From the NCBI GenBank assembly GCA_037389465.1, contig JAZARR010000153.1:3581001-3645000 (forward strand): a DNA stretch of 64,000 nt, read 5' to 3'. The translations under genes were made by a program, and so were the position numbers. Within the stretch, counting starts at the first letter, position 1. Every line of letters begins with the position of its first letter. Shown piece by piece: positions 14,111 to 27,461 of this stretch. The notes beneath the pieces are model-generated. The model did no database searches, was not told the DNA's origin, and saw nothing but the letters and a program-made list of their open reading frames with translations. This DNA comes from Baylisascaris procyonis. Taxonomy: Eukaryota > Nematoda > Chromadorea > Rhabditida > Ascarididae.

Positions 14111-15575
14111 TCTTTATATCTATACTTGCATACAAATTAAACATATCATGAGATAGACTTTTGTCGCTGCAGAAAATTTCCGCTTGCCAATTCCATGCTA
14201 TGTCCACGGATTACTCTGTAAGTGTGCGAAGTGAATTCAAAACATTCCACAGCCTTCCTGCTACAATCAATTTCTGCATTTTGGCGCCCTTGAAATTGAA
14301 TCATAGATGAGGAGTGGTTGATTTTTGACCAGTGCGCAGATTCTGATTCAATATTTGCGAAATCGGCTTACTGCATTTAAGGATTACGCTGGTGTTTTGC
14401 AAACCGCTGAATATTGCAGCAATTATTCTTCGCATTTCCACCAGTATAAATTCAGCACATTCATACGTTCAATCATCTTTCATACGTTCAATCATCTCCC
14501 ACCTAGTAGGGCATGGCAACTACCGGACGTAGCTGTGCAGATGTCGGGAAACTTTCGGACGCTGTAGAGAGATATCATGCTCACAACTTTGAGCTTTGAC
14601 GTCCTCCTTTTCACTCCCTACAGTCACCATTCTCCCCACGGCTGTTGGCTTCCCGTAGACTTTTTCTTCATATACGAAATCGCTTTTGTTACAAGTGTTG
14701 TCTTACGGCTGGATACTTTTGTTTTTTAACCTGATATTAACGATCCTGTGAAGTTTTTGGCTTTACTGCCCCTTTTGAATGGCAGGTAGGAGGGTTACAC
14801 AGAAAGCCAACACGGATATGGGTGGGAACGATGATATTTATTTATTAAAGCAATTTATGTCCTACCTCATTCATCCCGGACGCACGCAGCGACCTAGGAA
14901 GGATGTTTCAGGGCCCCATTTCATTTTTATGCGCAGGACTTATCAATACCCTGCTATAAGGAGACCGAAGGCCTGCCTTCACTCCCCGAACAGCCAATGT
15001 GAGGAAACTTTCGCTGCAAGCAGAATTTCGAGAAGTTCTTACTAATTATCCTCTCCAATCTCATTGAGAACTTTGTCGTGAGTTGGTTTGTAAACTCCAT
15101 AATAAGCTTTCGCTCCAAGCAAAGAACATTGCAATCTTCGTTTTGCCATTGCAATCGCAAATGCCATTGGATTCTCAAGATTTTTGACGTTGAAAATAAA
15201 TATTCTGTAGGAAGGCGAATAAGTTCTTCGATTCATCACTCATTCTCCTACTTCTGGAGCCTAAAGCAGAATTTTCCAATGGCTGGCATCTGCACTGCAG
15301 CTTAATTCAACAGTCGACCACCGTTGCAGAGACTGGTCACCCCTGTAATGTGAAAAAACAAATACTTCTCAATAATGTGCAGTCATAGCTAAAATGCTTG
15401 CAACCCAGCTGACGAGGGGGGGCAAGCATCTATTACGCTGGCGCCTTCCTAAACTAGAAACTTCATATGAAATCTGCCAGCAGTAGGATCATCTGTTTTA
15501 ACCAGATCTTTACCGTAAGTGGCTACAGTAATTCCGAATTAGCGCTTTGTATGAGTTTCACACATAAAGATTGAT

Positions 15576-15588
15576 AATACTTCAGAAA
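15576..15588 (+). promoter_or_regulatory. possible spliced-leader acceptor for chitinase A
   Basis: An acceptor-like AATACTTCAG ends three bases before the ATG at 15589. Copy B keeps the same arrangement (AATAATTCAG, then AAA, then ATG). In nematodes an AG acceptor this close to the first ATG, with no upstream coding exon, is typical of SL trans-splicing. It also favours 15589 over any in-frame upstream start. Confidence 0.5.
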
Positions 15589-18500
15589 ATGTTCGCTCCC
15601 ATGAAGCTAGCAATATTGCTAATAGCTTTGTCGATTGCTTTCCGATCGATCGATGCTGAAGGAAGCGATACAGGTGAACATGTGTTGACTATTTTTCAGC
15701 ATCGTTTACTATGCGAAGCGGTTGTTCAAGTCTCCTAATGAGCCATTGATATACTCTTTCACTCTCACCCATTCACCTTTCTGGGCATTCTATATACTAA
15801 GACAGCCTCCTGTAGTTGAGAATTTCAGTGATTTGGATTGATTGTTTGCATTTGCAATTCCATCCACCCCTTTTAACCGTTCGTCTGCGCAAAAACCTGC
15901 AACCTAACTTTAATTTCTGCAGATTTGGGACATATCGCTTTGAAATGATGCATACAATGGAACACAGATTTTGCATCAGGATAGCTACTCAACGTTGCAG
16001 AGATGAAAGATCTTACAAAAGAACATTTCTCATAATCCTCATTGGAAAGCTCTGCTGACAAAGCGCATGGTTGAAATTCTTTGTTTATATTTTAACACTA
16101 TTATCAGAAATCAGAAACGAAGACTTCAGCGGCGAAACGTCACAAAAAGAAACTGTACTGAACGAGTGAAAAAAAATTTATGTTTGCAAGGGTTGCAAAA
16201 TACTCACGTTCAGTAGTAGATCACGCTGATGCGGAATCAGTATAGAACGAAAACAAGACGATGGCAGGCGCACGAGAACGGAGCACTGCTGTTGACGACC
16301 GAAGGCGACGTTCCGTTGAAGGTGATGTTGGAGACGACGTACTGTTGAAGGCACTGTTGGAGACGACGTACTGTTGAAGGCACTGTTGGAGACGACGTAC
16401 TGTTGAAGGCACTGTTGGAGACGACGTACTGTTGAAGGCACTGTTGGAGACGACGTACTGTTGAAGGCAGTGCGGGCGAAGCGTGAAGGCCACTAAGTGG
16501 CCGATGGCTAGCAAGCGAATGGCGGAGTTGAGCTTGGGCTGCTTATATCCCTTTGCGCAACTCCGCCTTCCATTACGTTGGCCCTTTCCGATACGGTCTC
16601 ACGCCTCTTTTTGTGGGCCATGATTCCTTTTAGCATCGTTCCGTTTCCGGTGCTGATGCATCGGCTGTCCATCTTAGCTGGCGCCGCTGAGACGGCTGAC
16701 CGTCTTTTGCTATTCAGCGGCGCCAGCGAGTCGCCATGATGGCATGAGCCTTCATGCATGCACTCGCTATTCGCGACAGAAACTGTATTAATTCTTAAGT
16801 TTGGTTCGGAATCTTGTATGAAAACATTTGTGAACGGCTTTCGACTAACATACTGTGCTCATAAACAGCATCAAGAGATTGCCCAATTATCTGGGACTCA
16901 CAAAAATGTCTGCAATCAATTACTGATTAAATAACCAAATAAGGAAATGAGTTTCCAGGGTTATTAACATATCGACTGCAATACAACGACTTCAGAATAT
17001 TTTCCTTTCACATTACCGCAATAATCGAATAAGCGAAGTCTCCTTTTTATACACAATTTTCGGGTCAATTTATGTTAAGCAAGAATAACACCAAGCGAAT
17101 CATTATATTTTACAGCTCCAGCGATCGTACACCGTGTGGAACGTCAATCGAATTCCTACGTGCGTGGATGCTACTTCACCAACTGGGCACAATATCGGCC
17201 AGGTTCGCTCATTCTGTCCAGTCATGCCTATATATTTGCAATGTTCGCTTTTGGTGGATAAAACCAAAAAGACATTTGTCCTTTCACAACAGTCGATATT
17301 TAGTAGAGACAGTTCAGTGATAATGAAAGGAATGTTGGTCTTGCTGCGTTATGACCACTCAGAAGTCTCGAATCGAACCTTCGGAGACATTAGCATTACT
17401 TGGCATTCCTCTTCCTATCCCAATTAATATTAATAGAATAGAATTCATTTTTAAGACGGCGTACAATAAAAGCAAAAGAAATCAGGATCTTGGTTGATGC
17501 CTACCTGCATCGTTTCGGCAGCACCGATGGTGAATATGAGCAAAAGTTAACGATTGTGCAAAATGAATTTCTTGGTTATCTACTAGCAGGGAATGCCGCT
17601 GTAGAAATAAGGAGGAATACACAAGCAAGTTAATGCCATCTTTACTAGGGAAATGTTTCTGGAGAAATTCAAAGACTCTGGCAATCTTCGCTGAAATCAG
17701 ATCAATAGATGGGCAACTGGACTAGATTGGCTGTTGAAATTATTGGCATAGAACGCTGCATGCAACATTTAGTTTGCAAAACCATAATTCATAATTTTCG
17801 ACCTCTTGCTTTGAATGATCCTGCTTTTCTTGGCGTTGATTATCTCAAGGGAATAATTCTTGAAGGTCGCGGTAAATTTGTACCTGAAGATTATATTCCC
17901 GGACTTTGCACTCATATATTGTACGCATTCGGCTGGATGAACGACGACTTCACCGTCAGGTAAAAATGAAAAAAACAATTTTTTTGTTGCCACTGAGGTT
18001 GATATTGTCAGCAGCAATACTTCAAGGCTGCTTTTTGTTTGCACAAAATGAATCATCTCACGAATCAAACGTTGAGCACCTGCATAAGATAACAGAATGG
18101 ACAAACTAGTCTAAGTCTCCGTTTTATTCACTCTTCCTTCGCACACCAACTCCACGGACCTCTTTAATGAAACCATAAAAAGAGCAAGTTACAAATGGTA
18201 CTCAATAGGTCGTACTATGCGGTAAAATATGAGATTTCCCAGCTCAATATTCTGCGTTTGCGAATATCTCTCCTACCTATATCAAAGAAGCTCGAATGAA
18301 AAACAAGAAACATCACCGAATTTCACAGATTTTTATCGAACTTTTTCTTGGAAATTTTGTTCAGTTTTTGTTTCCCGCTGTCGCACGACTGAAAAATGAG
18401 ACATCCTCGCCTGGCACTTGCAAGTTTTCGGTTGTTTCAGCATATACACTGAAAAAACGCTGCGCATTTCCATCGGTTTCACTGTCAACCTATCTTAGAA

Positions 18501-21500
18501 GCAGCTTAGTAAACATAATATTATGCAGCTTTTGTATTATATCTGGCAACATTTGAGAAATGATTTGTCAATGGCGAAACCGTTTACGCTTTCATGAGAA
18601 CTACCATGACTGTATAGTACTTGTATAGTACTTGGAAAAGTTTGAAGGGCTTACGATGAAACTGACTTGCCAACTAGCTGGGCTGGAGAAGGGAATTACG
18701 CACGAGTGAATGCATTGAAACGGACCGATCCAGCTCTGAAGACATCACTTTCGTTTGGCGGATGGACATTCGGCACTGAACCTTTCCAGGTTTGGCATTT
18801 GAATGGTTTAATCATGATATGAGGTGCGGTTCATAAGCCAACATTGAGCATTCGTGAAGAGAAGCGCTGCAAACAAAATCGAGAAATAATTCACTTATCA
18901 CAGAGCTAACGACAGAGATTAGAAATGCACCAAATCATTTCAAGACATGTACCAATTCATTTCTATTTCTGATAAAATTCTTTAAGCATTAACTAACAAT
19001 TTAACTCATTTCTCTTATATCTTGGAGCATAACATCTTCACTGGCAGAATGCATATTTGCAAGAATGCATAACGAATAGTGATTTTCATCTTGGGTCGGC
19101 GAACGCCAGATTATTCTTTAATTCATGCAACACCTCCTCTCCCAAAAGGTTTATTAAGAATGCAGATGAGTGCTTGATTTCCTTTTCAACGATCTTGCAT
19201 ATTTCACTGATATTCAAAGTGATAACCTTCTCAGAGAATGGCAAGGACGAAAGCAGGCAGGACGACCTTCATCAATTCCGCAATCGCATTTGTACGCAAG
19301 TATAACTTCGACGGTATTGATATCGACTGGGAGTATCCAAGAGCACAAGATAAAGAAAACTTCTCTGCCTTCCTAAAGGTCAGCTTTTTCACTAAAGGCG
19401 ACAATTTCTCTGGAGCAGTTCTTTGATAAAGCTGAATTCAATGTGCCTAGCACGTTTATAGGATAGAACTATCTGATGCTGCAAAAGTATATCATGTATA
19501 ATGTCGTGCAGAATGGCACAAGCGACAAATCTTATGTTTGATCATATGAATCGTGGCACTCAAAATACCCCAATCGATTATTCTACCATCACTGTCTGTC
19601 TATGCTACCTTCACTTAATAGTTACGTCAGCTGCAGAAGCTTCATTGCATTACAAAAGTTTGTGGTTAGCATCTATTTATCCCCATCCATACTATGAAAT
19701 TCCCAGGTAATGAAAAGAAGAAGAACTCCGAAAGTTCATACTGTCACTGTACGATTAAATCACAAATCAAATTGATGAAAGATCATCAATTATGGCGGAT
19801 AATTTCGCTCTTGAAAAGTCTGAAAGATATGATGACTTTTGCAAGGAAACCCCAAAATGCTTAGAAGGTTTGTTCCATTCTTGATGTAGAGTGGGAAAAG
19901 CTTGCTAGGTGAACAAAAAGTTAAACCCGATGACAAATGAATTTCAAAGAAGCGCTTTATTTTCACGGTATTTTCAGATGCTCAAGCAGTTCCTTCGTAG
20001 TCGATTGTTTTTCAATTTTGAGAGCTTCGATTTTATCACCATAAGAGCTCAAAAATTAAAGAGGTCGAACATTCTGCAACACATCCGTGAACGCATTTTA
20101 GAAGACTGGTTTTTTTGCACCGGATTGCTGAAATGCTCGACGCTTTCCTTTGTTTGTATGAATTTTTAATATTTTGCAATCGGGATTATTTTGTGGCAAG
20201 CTGCTAAACCGCTGAAATGTTGCGGTCAGTCAATCGATCCCTCGCCCGGATATCCGCGGATATGGGTAAATGCGTGACAGAAAAGATTGAGAAAGTTGAT
20301 CCATCTGATGGAAAAAGTTAGAACCAACTTGTAATGAACATTTTTGAGTTGTGAAGTGGGCAAGGCATCTGGGCCAGGTGATTGTTACCAAACAAATCCG
20401 ACCGGGCGCGAGGCTCCAAAGACGAATGTACCGGAAAATTATTCATTAGCCATCCACCTTTCTCTGTTCGAAATGTGCGCCAAGGAAATATCTGCTTTGT
20501 CAAATTCACACGCAATCCGTCTCGCCCGCAGCACATAGAAAACTCATTGCAGCAGTTGATATCAACTTGCTCTTTTTTGCTCTAAATGATCAAAATTTTG
20601 GCGGCTATTTTTTCCACCACTTCGGTTCCGCCTGCAGAATTGTTAAACCATCAGCTGGGTGGATAAAAGAATAACGCCAGAAACAACGAGATCAGAAATT
20701 TCATTTAAAACTTTCAGAGGGTGAGAGTTGTTTCTGACAGATTGCCGAAGAGTTCACGGTGTCAAATAATCTCTCCAGAAATATGCCGCATTCAGCTTGA
20801 AATGTCTTCGTCTGCTTTTTCGCTTGAAGCCACCATAAGATATTTCAGAGAATTCGATTTCTCTGCCCAAATCACGCATCGACGTAAAAAGTTCAAAGGT
20901 TCCGCCAAATTGAATAAAAAGTTTGTATAGCTCATTTTTGCCTGAGCGAAAGTGAGCTATTTAAGAGGTAAACTTTTGAAAGGAAATGCTTCTCATCAAC
21001 TGAAAAAGTACGCCGCGAGCAAATCTTTTCTCCGCTCTCAAAAAGTTGACACTTTAAAAGGGATTTCAACAGTTCCTTCTTCAGCGGTGCAGTGCTGTCG
21101 GTTTGCGTTCCGCGAAAAAATAAATATATTACATAATGAATCAAGCATGCTTACTCGCGTTGCTGAACGTCTGCCCCAGTTGCTTAACCAGATTGCATAG
21201 AGCGATTACGATATCCCTCCTTCCCAGTGCGGTCACTTATAGCACCTTCTCAATGACGCTCCATTTTTTAAGGAAATGTTGGCAGCCGCTGAAGCTGAAG
21301 CATCACAAAGTGGTAGACCGCGATTGCTAATGACGGCTGCCGTAGCAGCAGGCGAGTCAAATATTAACAACGGATATGATGTACCGGTGATCGCACAGTG
21401 AGCTCATTTATTGTACGCAGGCTTGCTGCAGTTTCTAAGAGAAATGTTTTTGAATCAACCTCCAGGTTCCGTGGCCGCTGCACATAATCATCGTGCTGCT

Positions 21501-24500
21501 AATTGTTTCCTATCGTGTTGAACAATGTTCCACAGTGCATATCAATACTGTAAAAGTATAGTGCACGATGATGTTTGCTGCGAATCTCCTTAAGTTCTTC
21601 GAATCATTGCTGAGGAACGTCTGCGGTGAGCTTACTACAAAACAGAAGTCCAACACTGTGAAATTTTTCTGCGAAGTTATTTCGATTTTTGTTCGCCCGT
21701 TGAAAGTGTGAAAGGACGGTTCAGGGAATGTTTTCTGGTAAGGGCAGCACCGGTATTCAACATGTGCGGTGAGCGGGAGGAGGGGGTGAAGAACAAAATC
21801 CACTTCTTTGACGGGATCTCTGAAAGTTGAAAAACTCTGAGAGGATTCACTTCTGAAACGATATCGGTAGATTAGCATCCTCCATTGATCTCCAGTTGTG
21901 CTCTTCAAAATCACTCTCTCTTCTCTCTCCATAACGCTGTGCACCTTATACATGTCTTTTCAGGTACCTCGATTTCATACTGCTTATGTCGTATGACTTT
22001 CATGGAGCTTGGGAATCGAAGACTGGTCAAAATAGTCCATTGTATGCCCGAAACGGTGCGACCGGTTCTGAGAAGACTCTAACCACTGTGAGTGACTATC
22101 ACACTACTGTGTATACAAGAGTAATAGACCATTCATTTGGATTTACACAGCCATATAAGGTTATTTGTGATACTAAGAGTGATACTGAAGGTGATGCGAT
22201 AGAAAAGGCCTCTGTGAATAGCAAACTTTAGGAATGAACGCTAGATAATGTCCAAAATTTGTGGTCACTGAAGTTTAGCTTTTTTCAAGAGCAGCATGAA
22301 TAATGTGATGTCGACTGTAAATTTTCCTCAAGCAAAAGTTGGGAATGCCGAAAGCATCTAGGAGGAAACGACTCGGAGATGTTTTATTTTTCTCACCATA
22401 TGAACACTTAAATGCTCTTCTTTATAGAAAATAATTTTAAACATATATGTTCCTGGCAGTCTTCACAACTCGTGATACAGGTCGCCTTCAGCAGTTTTGA
22501 TAAGGTAGAGCAGTAGTCCTATAATATGCGAGCATGTGATGATCTGAAGTAATCATTCAGTACCTTTAAGATCATAGATACGTAAAAGTACACCAGTTGT
22601 GCGTACGAAACTGTTCACTTTCCTGCCAGGAGCGGAGGAAGTCTATTTTGTCCCGATTGATCAAGCCTGGATGAATTACAAGCGGTTGACATGATATCAA
22701 ATTTGCAGAATCTAGGTTGTATTATATGCGAGACGCCCGACGGACTGGAAAAACGCATGCGCCATTTGTTTTTTATATGGGCTTTCCGGGTTTCATGGGA
22801 AATCTCTGCAAAGCTAGATAATGGCAATATCATAGCTGTGCATTCATGCTTCTGCATGGGGTTCCATTTGCTACCTAGTAAAATTGCTAATCACACACAA
22901 TGCAAACACTATTCATAGTGTCCTGTTGCGAGTGTGAGAAGAAGTGAAATTCGAACTGCTCAGAAATTTGGTGCATATTGCTTCGGTTGATTGTCTATAT
23001 TAAGATCTACAGACAAGTACATCGCATATTCAGGACTGGGCTGCAAACTACTGGGCATCGAAAGGCATGCCACGGAATAAGATCATCGTTGGAATCGGAG
23101 CGTATGGCAGAGGATGGACTTTGTCGAATCCGTCAAACACCGGCTTGGGTGCTCCAGGAACTGCCGCGACGGCGACACCGTACGCTAGAGAAGCAGGAAT
23201 CGCCTCATATTATGAGGTGCTTGGAATTTTCTAAACATACGAAAGGTCCTTTGAAGCAAAAAGTCGGTTTCTGGGAAAACATTCCACGTACCCGTTACAT
23301 TCGCATACTGAGGCAAATAACAACCAGTTCCAAATGTGAATACCTTCTTGTTGATGCATACGGTGCCTATAGATTCGTGTTATTGGTTGGAGGGCCTGTT
23401 GGGAGCATTCCACTCCGGTTTTGTGCTTTGGGAAGTGTAAAGGATCTCTTGCCTAAGCTTTATGCTCACATGAGTTTTAAAAAATCTTGGTGTCCAAGGC
23501 GCCGCCTTGCTTGGCGAAACTTGCGCCCTTTCACGTCAACAGTACAATGATTTACACCTATGCTTATGTTACTGCAAGTAGAACGTTATGATTGAACGGA
23601 TAAAATGCAAAAAAATTATCAGAATTTATTTATTTGCAAAATTTTGAAATTTGGCAGCTGCCAAGCTGTCACGACGGTGATAGACTCTCAAAAGCGCTCT
23701 TTGAAATACCTGAATTATTTATATTTAACTCATTCACGTTCTCTAACCAGGTAGATTTCTGACGAGTATCTGATTCACAGCTCCTATTTATGTCCCAGCA
23801 ACCGAAAAAAATAGCAGTTGAGTTCACCCTACCTCACGAGCAAAAGGCGACCAGGAAATTGATTCACAACAATCCAGATGCAACTTCGCTTGTTGAGAAC
23901 TTGCTGCTTGACTCTTGAGGTTTATTCTTTAGAACCTTGAAATACATTTCCACGGTTTTGACGTTCACGGATTGCGCATTCACTTCACAAGATAAGGCAA
24001 CACGCGGACAACGATTTCGATTCAATGATCTCTTGCTTTGACTGTTTTTTTTTCTTTCACCCTAACCGGTTTCACGTTGTCGGCTGCGTAAAAACGGTAC
24101 AAATATTTCGTTCCATAGATGATCATCTTGGAATAAGATCCTGATATGAAGATGCTAATACCCACTCCCTCCTCCTCCTTCACGTACGCTTTGATAGCAA
24201 CAGAAAACTGACGGAAAATAATCTGAGAAAGAACGCTCATCTTCAACGGGAAAGAACAGTGGTAATAGATGCTTACGGGTTAGTATTAAGGGAAATGTTG
24301 CAAATCAAAGTGTGTAAAGCTATGTCATCCAAAGATATGATATTTGAAGTTATGCGAAATGCTAGCGACTGGCGCGCAACGTTTCTGGGATGATGAACAA
24401 AAAGTGCCATATCTCGTGAAGGGCAACCAATGGTTCGGTTATGATGACGTGGAATCGGTCACCACTAAGGTAAGTAATAAGTTTTAAGCTGAAATGAAGG

Positions 24501-27461
24501 TTTCCAGAAATTGGAGCTTACTAAATACCAGAAACTCATAGGTTTTACTGACAATTTCTTATGTGCTACAAGAAGATGACCGTGTAACTACTAGTTAGAA
24601 AAAAAATGTGACATACAAAATGTGACACAAATGAGGATGCTTCTTCCTTTCTCATAGATTGTATACCGCCTGAATGAGTTTCTTTTTTTTATGAAGGGAA
24701 CGTATACGCTTTCAATAGCGTGTTCGTTGCAATATTCGAATATGATAAAAATACTATTGCAGTCTTCGTTTGTGCAGTTGTTTTGTTTTAAAACGTTGTG
24801 AAAATGCCGTCATTTCGAGAACTCATTGGCTTGAGATGCAATTGTGCGGTCCAGTAAAAACTACTTCAAAGTATGGCACTGCTGTTATCATCTTATACAA
24901 TATGTTCTTTACTCTACATTTAGAAAATATAAAAATAGCGATCACAATCGACGTCGTACCGGAGCCGATGAGCCGTTTATTTGAGAAAACACCAAGCTAA
25001 TTCAGACTGCATTTTACAGATGCATTACGTAAAAGATCAAGGATTTGGTGGTGCATTTGCGTGGACCCTCGACTTTGACGACTTCAACGGACAATGCAGT
25101 AATGGCGGTGGAGTGCGTTACCCACTCCTTAGCCTATTCGGTAAACTACTTGGAGGAGGCGTAGTTCCTGTATGTTTTTATTCTTTCTTCATCATGCGAC
25201 CTGTTGAAGTCAGTAGGGAAATATGCCACCATAAAACGTTGTTTTGACATGCATAACACTTGCCGCAGGTCAAAGAAACATTTATTCATGTGAACACATG
25301 ACGCAGAGTTTGAATAGGATGGAGAAAACAAAACTGCTTATTTATGGTTGATTCTTTCACGCCTTCTTCCTTGAAGAGTCGTTCGTTATGGAATTTCATC
25401 ATAGAGTCCAATAACGTAGAAAGTAGCAATGCTCAGTAACCATATTTGCGCTCACCGTTTGTATACCTACTGAAACCTCGGCCGGCAAAAACATCTACAA
25501 GCATCATTAGAGATTCCACCGACCTTGAATCGAAACAATAATATAAAATGCTATCCGAATCGGTGGTACCGAACATAGCAGAACAAACGAGACAGAATTG
25601 TATGGAAACCATTACCATTACGCAACCTCTGTTGTCTCAATTTCTAGTTCTCTGCGAATGCCTTGTGGGTATCAAATTGAAGTCAACATTTTTTACTGGC
25701 TCTTAGGGACCTAGTTCACGACATTTCCGAATTCCTAAAATATTTTGACCGTTGATTGATACATTTTGCATTAAAAATTGGGATTACGAGTGGGCAAAGT
25801 CAGGAAGTGTCGCTGCCATTGATTAATTAGTTCATTTCTTGCTTTCCGCTGACATCTAAGCTTAGAAAGCAATTTCATGTGTCAAAGTTTTGCATTTCGA
25901 AAAGCGCGAGGAATGCATAGTTTTTGTGGTGCACTTTGCTGGATGATGCGCAACATTTATTGCATAGAGACTTTTGGTTCACAACGTTTAATAGAAGGTG
26001 TGAGAAGCTTCAGAGCACAAAGTTCAACGGTCGCAGCAATTAAAAAATAAGAAGACGCAAAATGCATCATCCGGCTTTCTTTCAAAAATATATGCGAGTT
26101 GCATTATACATTTGATGCCACTCCCTCATGATTCCTGTCCACCGTATTTGGTCGCTAACACGAATGATTAAATATTGAATTATGACGGCGAAAAAGTCGA
26201 AGTCACTATACTTTGAAAAAGAGTTCATTCTATGAGAAAATCGTTCCATTCTGACTATCCAATTAGACAGTCGCAAGCCATTCCAGTTTTGTAAGAAAGT
26301 GTTGGATTACGTACGTTTTTTCCGATACGAAATGTATGACTCTGTAAGAAGCAAGTATTCAAAGCGGGCTGAAACAACAAGGAAAATTATGTCTTGACCC
26401 CCAGCTTTGCCCCGGCATTTCAAGTTTCTTCTCATATTCTCGTTCTTGAAAAGCGCCTTGGTCTTTAGTTGTGTCATACTCTGCTGATTAATGGGAGGAA
26501 GTTAACGCAGCACTGACGTTAGCAAACGCTAAGAGAAGAGCATCTGAAGCTAATAATGATTCACTCAATATTGCTCGAGGTTGCCTCAGTGTCATAATCT
26601 ATGTTATTGCCTGACTCGACATGGCAGCGTGTCGGAGTTTAATTTCTCGGAAAGAGACATAATATCGATAATGAAGGGTCAGCGGCATTTGTTCAAAAGT
26701 TTTTGCTCGCATTACTTCAGACAGTGCAACCACCACAAACGACCAAATGGACTCCTCGAACAACACAACCGTCCACCCGACCACCAGTTATAACTTCGAC
26801 AAGCCAACCAGGAGGTGGGTCATAATACTGAAGCGAACGAAGAAGAAAGATATCTTGTATGGAAGAAAGTTACATAATAATTTTTCTTTCTTCGGTTCGG
26901 TCCGATCCCGCTTATTTCTGCCATTTCTCACTTGAATTCATTAAGAAAAATGCTTTCATCTGCGAATATGATAGCTTAACCAAATATTTGCAACCGCCTG
27001 TTAGGTAACAAATAGAACCGAAAGCCAGTCGTATAAAAAACTTTCTGCTGCACCTAATTTGCCATCGTTTATGAGCGCAATCTTCCCTCAGGGAATTAAG
27101 CTTGGGCTTTAGAGTCAGCTCTTTTCCATTGTTTGCATAGGATTTCGAAAGAAAATTTTTAAAAACAGAGTATTGATAATACCGAGAGTAGATAAGCTTG
27201 GAGGATCGATCAGACGAAAATTATTTATCATTCAAAATCTCTTCATTAGATTTATGAATTCAGTAAAGTTCTAAGATCGTGCACCGCTTTATAGCTTTCC
27301 GCTGCACATCCGATGGATTCTTCCCCGATCCAACAAGCCGTAGCCGTTTTTATCGTTGCGTATCTGGCACGGCCTACATATTCACGTGTCCAGGTGCTAC
27401 CGTCTTCATCCCTGAATCCGGTTCCTGCGGCTTTACCGATGCAAGCATGCATGGCTTGTAA
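15589..27461 (+). CDS. chitinase, GH18 + CBM14-like (copy A, 12 exons)
   Basis: Predicted secreted endochitinase hydrolysing beta-1,4-linked N-acetylglucosamine polymer. Exons: 15589-15673, 17116-17202, 17866-17959, 18648-18789, 19235-19378, 21273-21397, 21964-22087, 23034-23216, 24350-24469, 25020-25169, 26721-26814 and 27295-27461; all junctions keep frame, giving 504 residues. Residues 1-23 are a signal peptide. The GH18 domain starts near GCYFTNW and includes SLSFGGW (122-128), the catalytic DGIDIDWE (D162, D165, D167, acid/base E169), MSYDF (234-238), AYGRGWTL and [10 protein letters not shown] (W383). Residues 419-449 are a T/P/Q-rich linker, then comes a CBM14-like chitin-binding domain ([13 protein letters not shown]) with four of the usual six cysteines. 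Size and layout match nematode chitinases. The stop overlaps a good donor (GTAAGC), so a further 3' exon is possible. Chitinase identity is very sure; activity is inferred from intact catalytic residues. Confidence 0.93.
16325..16468. repeat. 29-bp tandem repeat (about five copies)
   Basis: GACGACGTACTGTTGAAGGC followed by ACTGTTGGA recurs with exact 29-bp spacing: GACGACGT begins at 16332, 16361, 16390, 16419 and 16448. The array is nearly perfect, so it is young or homogenised. Because 29 is not a multiple of three, the frames crossing it repeat every 29 residues and are artefacts. Confidence 0.95.
16678..16726. repeat. perfect nested inverted repeat
   Basis: CTGGCGCCGCTGA (16678-16690) is matched exactly by its reverse complement at 16714-16726. 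Inside the loop, AGACGG and CCGTCT form a second perfect hairpin around CTGA. The GC-rich double stem stands out from the AT-rich background. It could extrude as a cruciform, or mark a foldback end or the centre of the inserted element. Confidence 0.85.
17116..17510. other. probable gene-conversion tract (partner 38178-38612)
   Basis: The 87-base exon 2 is identical in the two chitinases. About 300 bases of the following intron are nearly identical as well, apart from a stretch of about 45 bases present only in copy B. Other introns of the two genes are hard to align for more than short runs. Near-identity in non-coding sequence points to local conversion rather than selection. Confidence 0.6.

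Larger units (their letters stand above)
11650..15575. other. 5' flank of chitinase A
   Basis: Sequence upstream of the first chitinase, mostly shared with copy B at 33715-37225. It contains no gene I can support. It holds minus-strand receptor-like relics (13570-14110), the copy-A-only insertion (12170-13225) and AT-rich filler. The plus-strand frame at 14779-15045 looks open but is broken in the paralogous stretch near 36340-36560, so I treat it as non-coding. Confidence 0.55.
16080..16990. mobile_element. copy-A-specific insert in chitinase intron 1
   Basis: Intron 1 is 1442 bases in copy A and 852 in copy B. The excess lies roughly here and is more GC-rich than its surroundings. It contains a 29-bp tandem array and a perfect nested palindrome. 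Edges are approximate and no target-site duplication was identified, so transposon origin is only an inference. Minus-strand frames within it (for example 16759-16508) show no recognisable domain. Confidence 0.4.

Noticed and set aside
14779..15045. 88-codon plus-strand frame
   Set aside because: The paralogous stretch in copy B (about 36340-36560) is clearly homologous but broken by indels and stops, so the frame is not under coding constraint.
16178..16514. Minus-strand Ser/Thr/Val-rich repeated frames; also considered a CRISPR array
   Set aside because: The 29-bp unit is a head-to-tail tandem repeat with no spacers, and the coding period of 29 residues is a by-product of the unit length.
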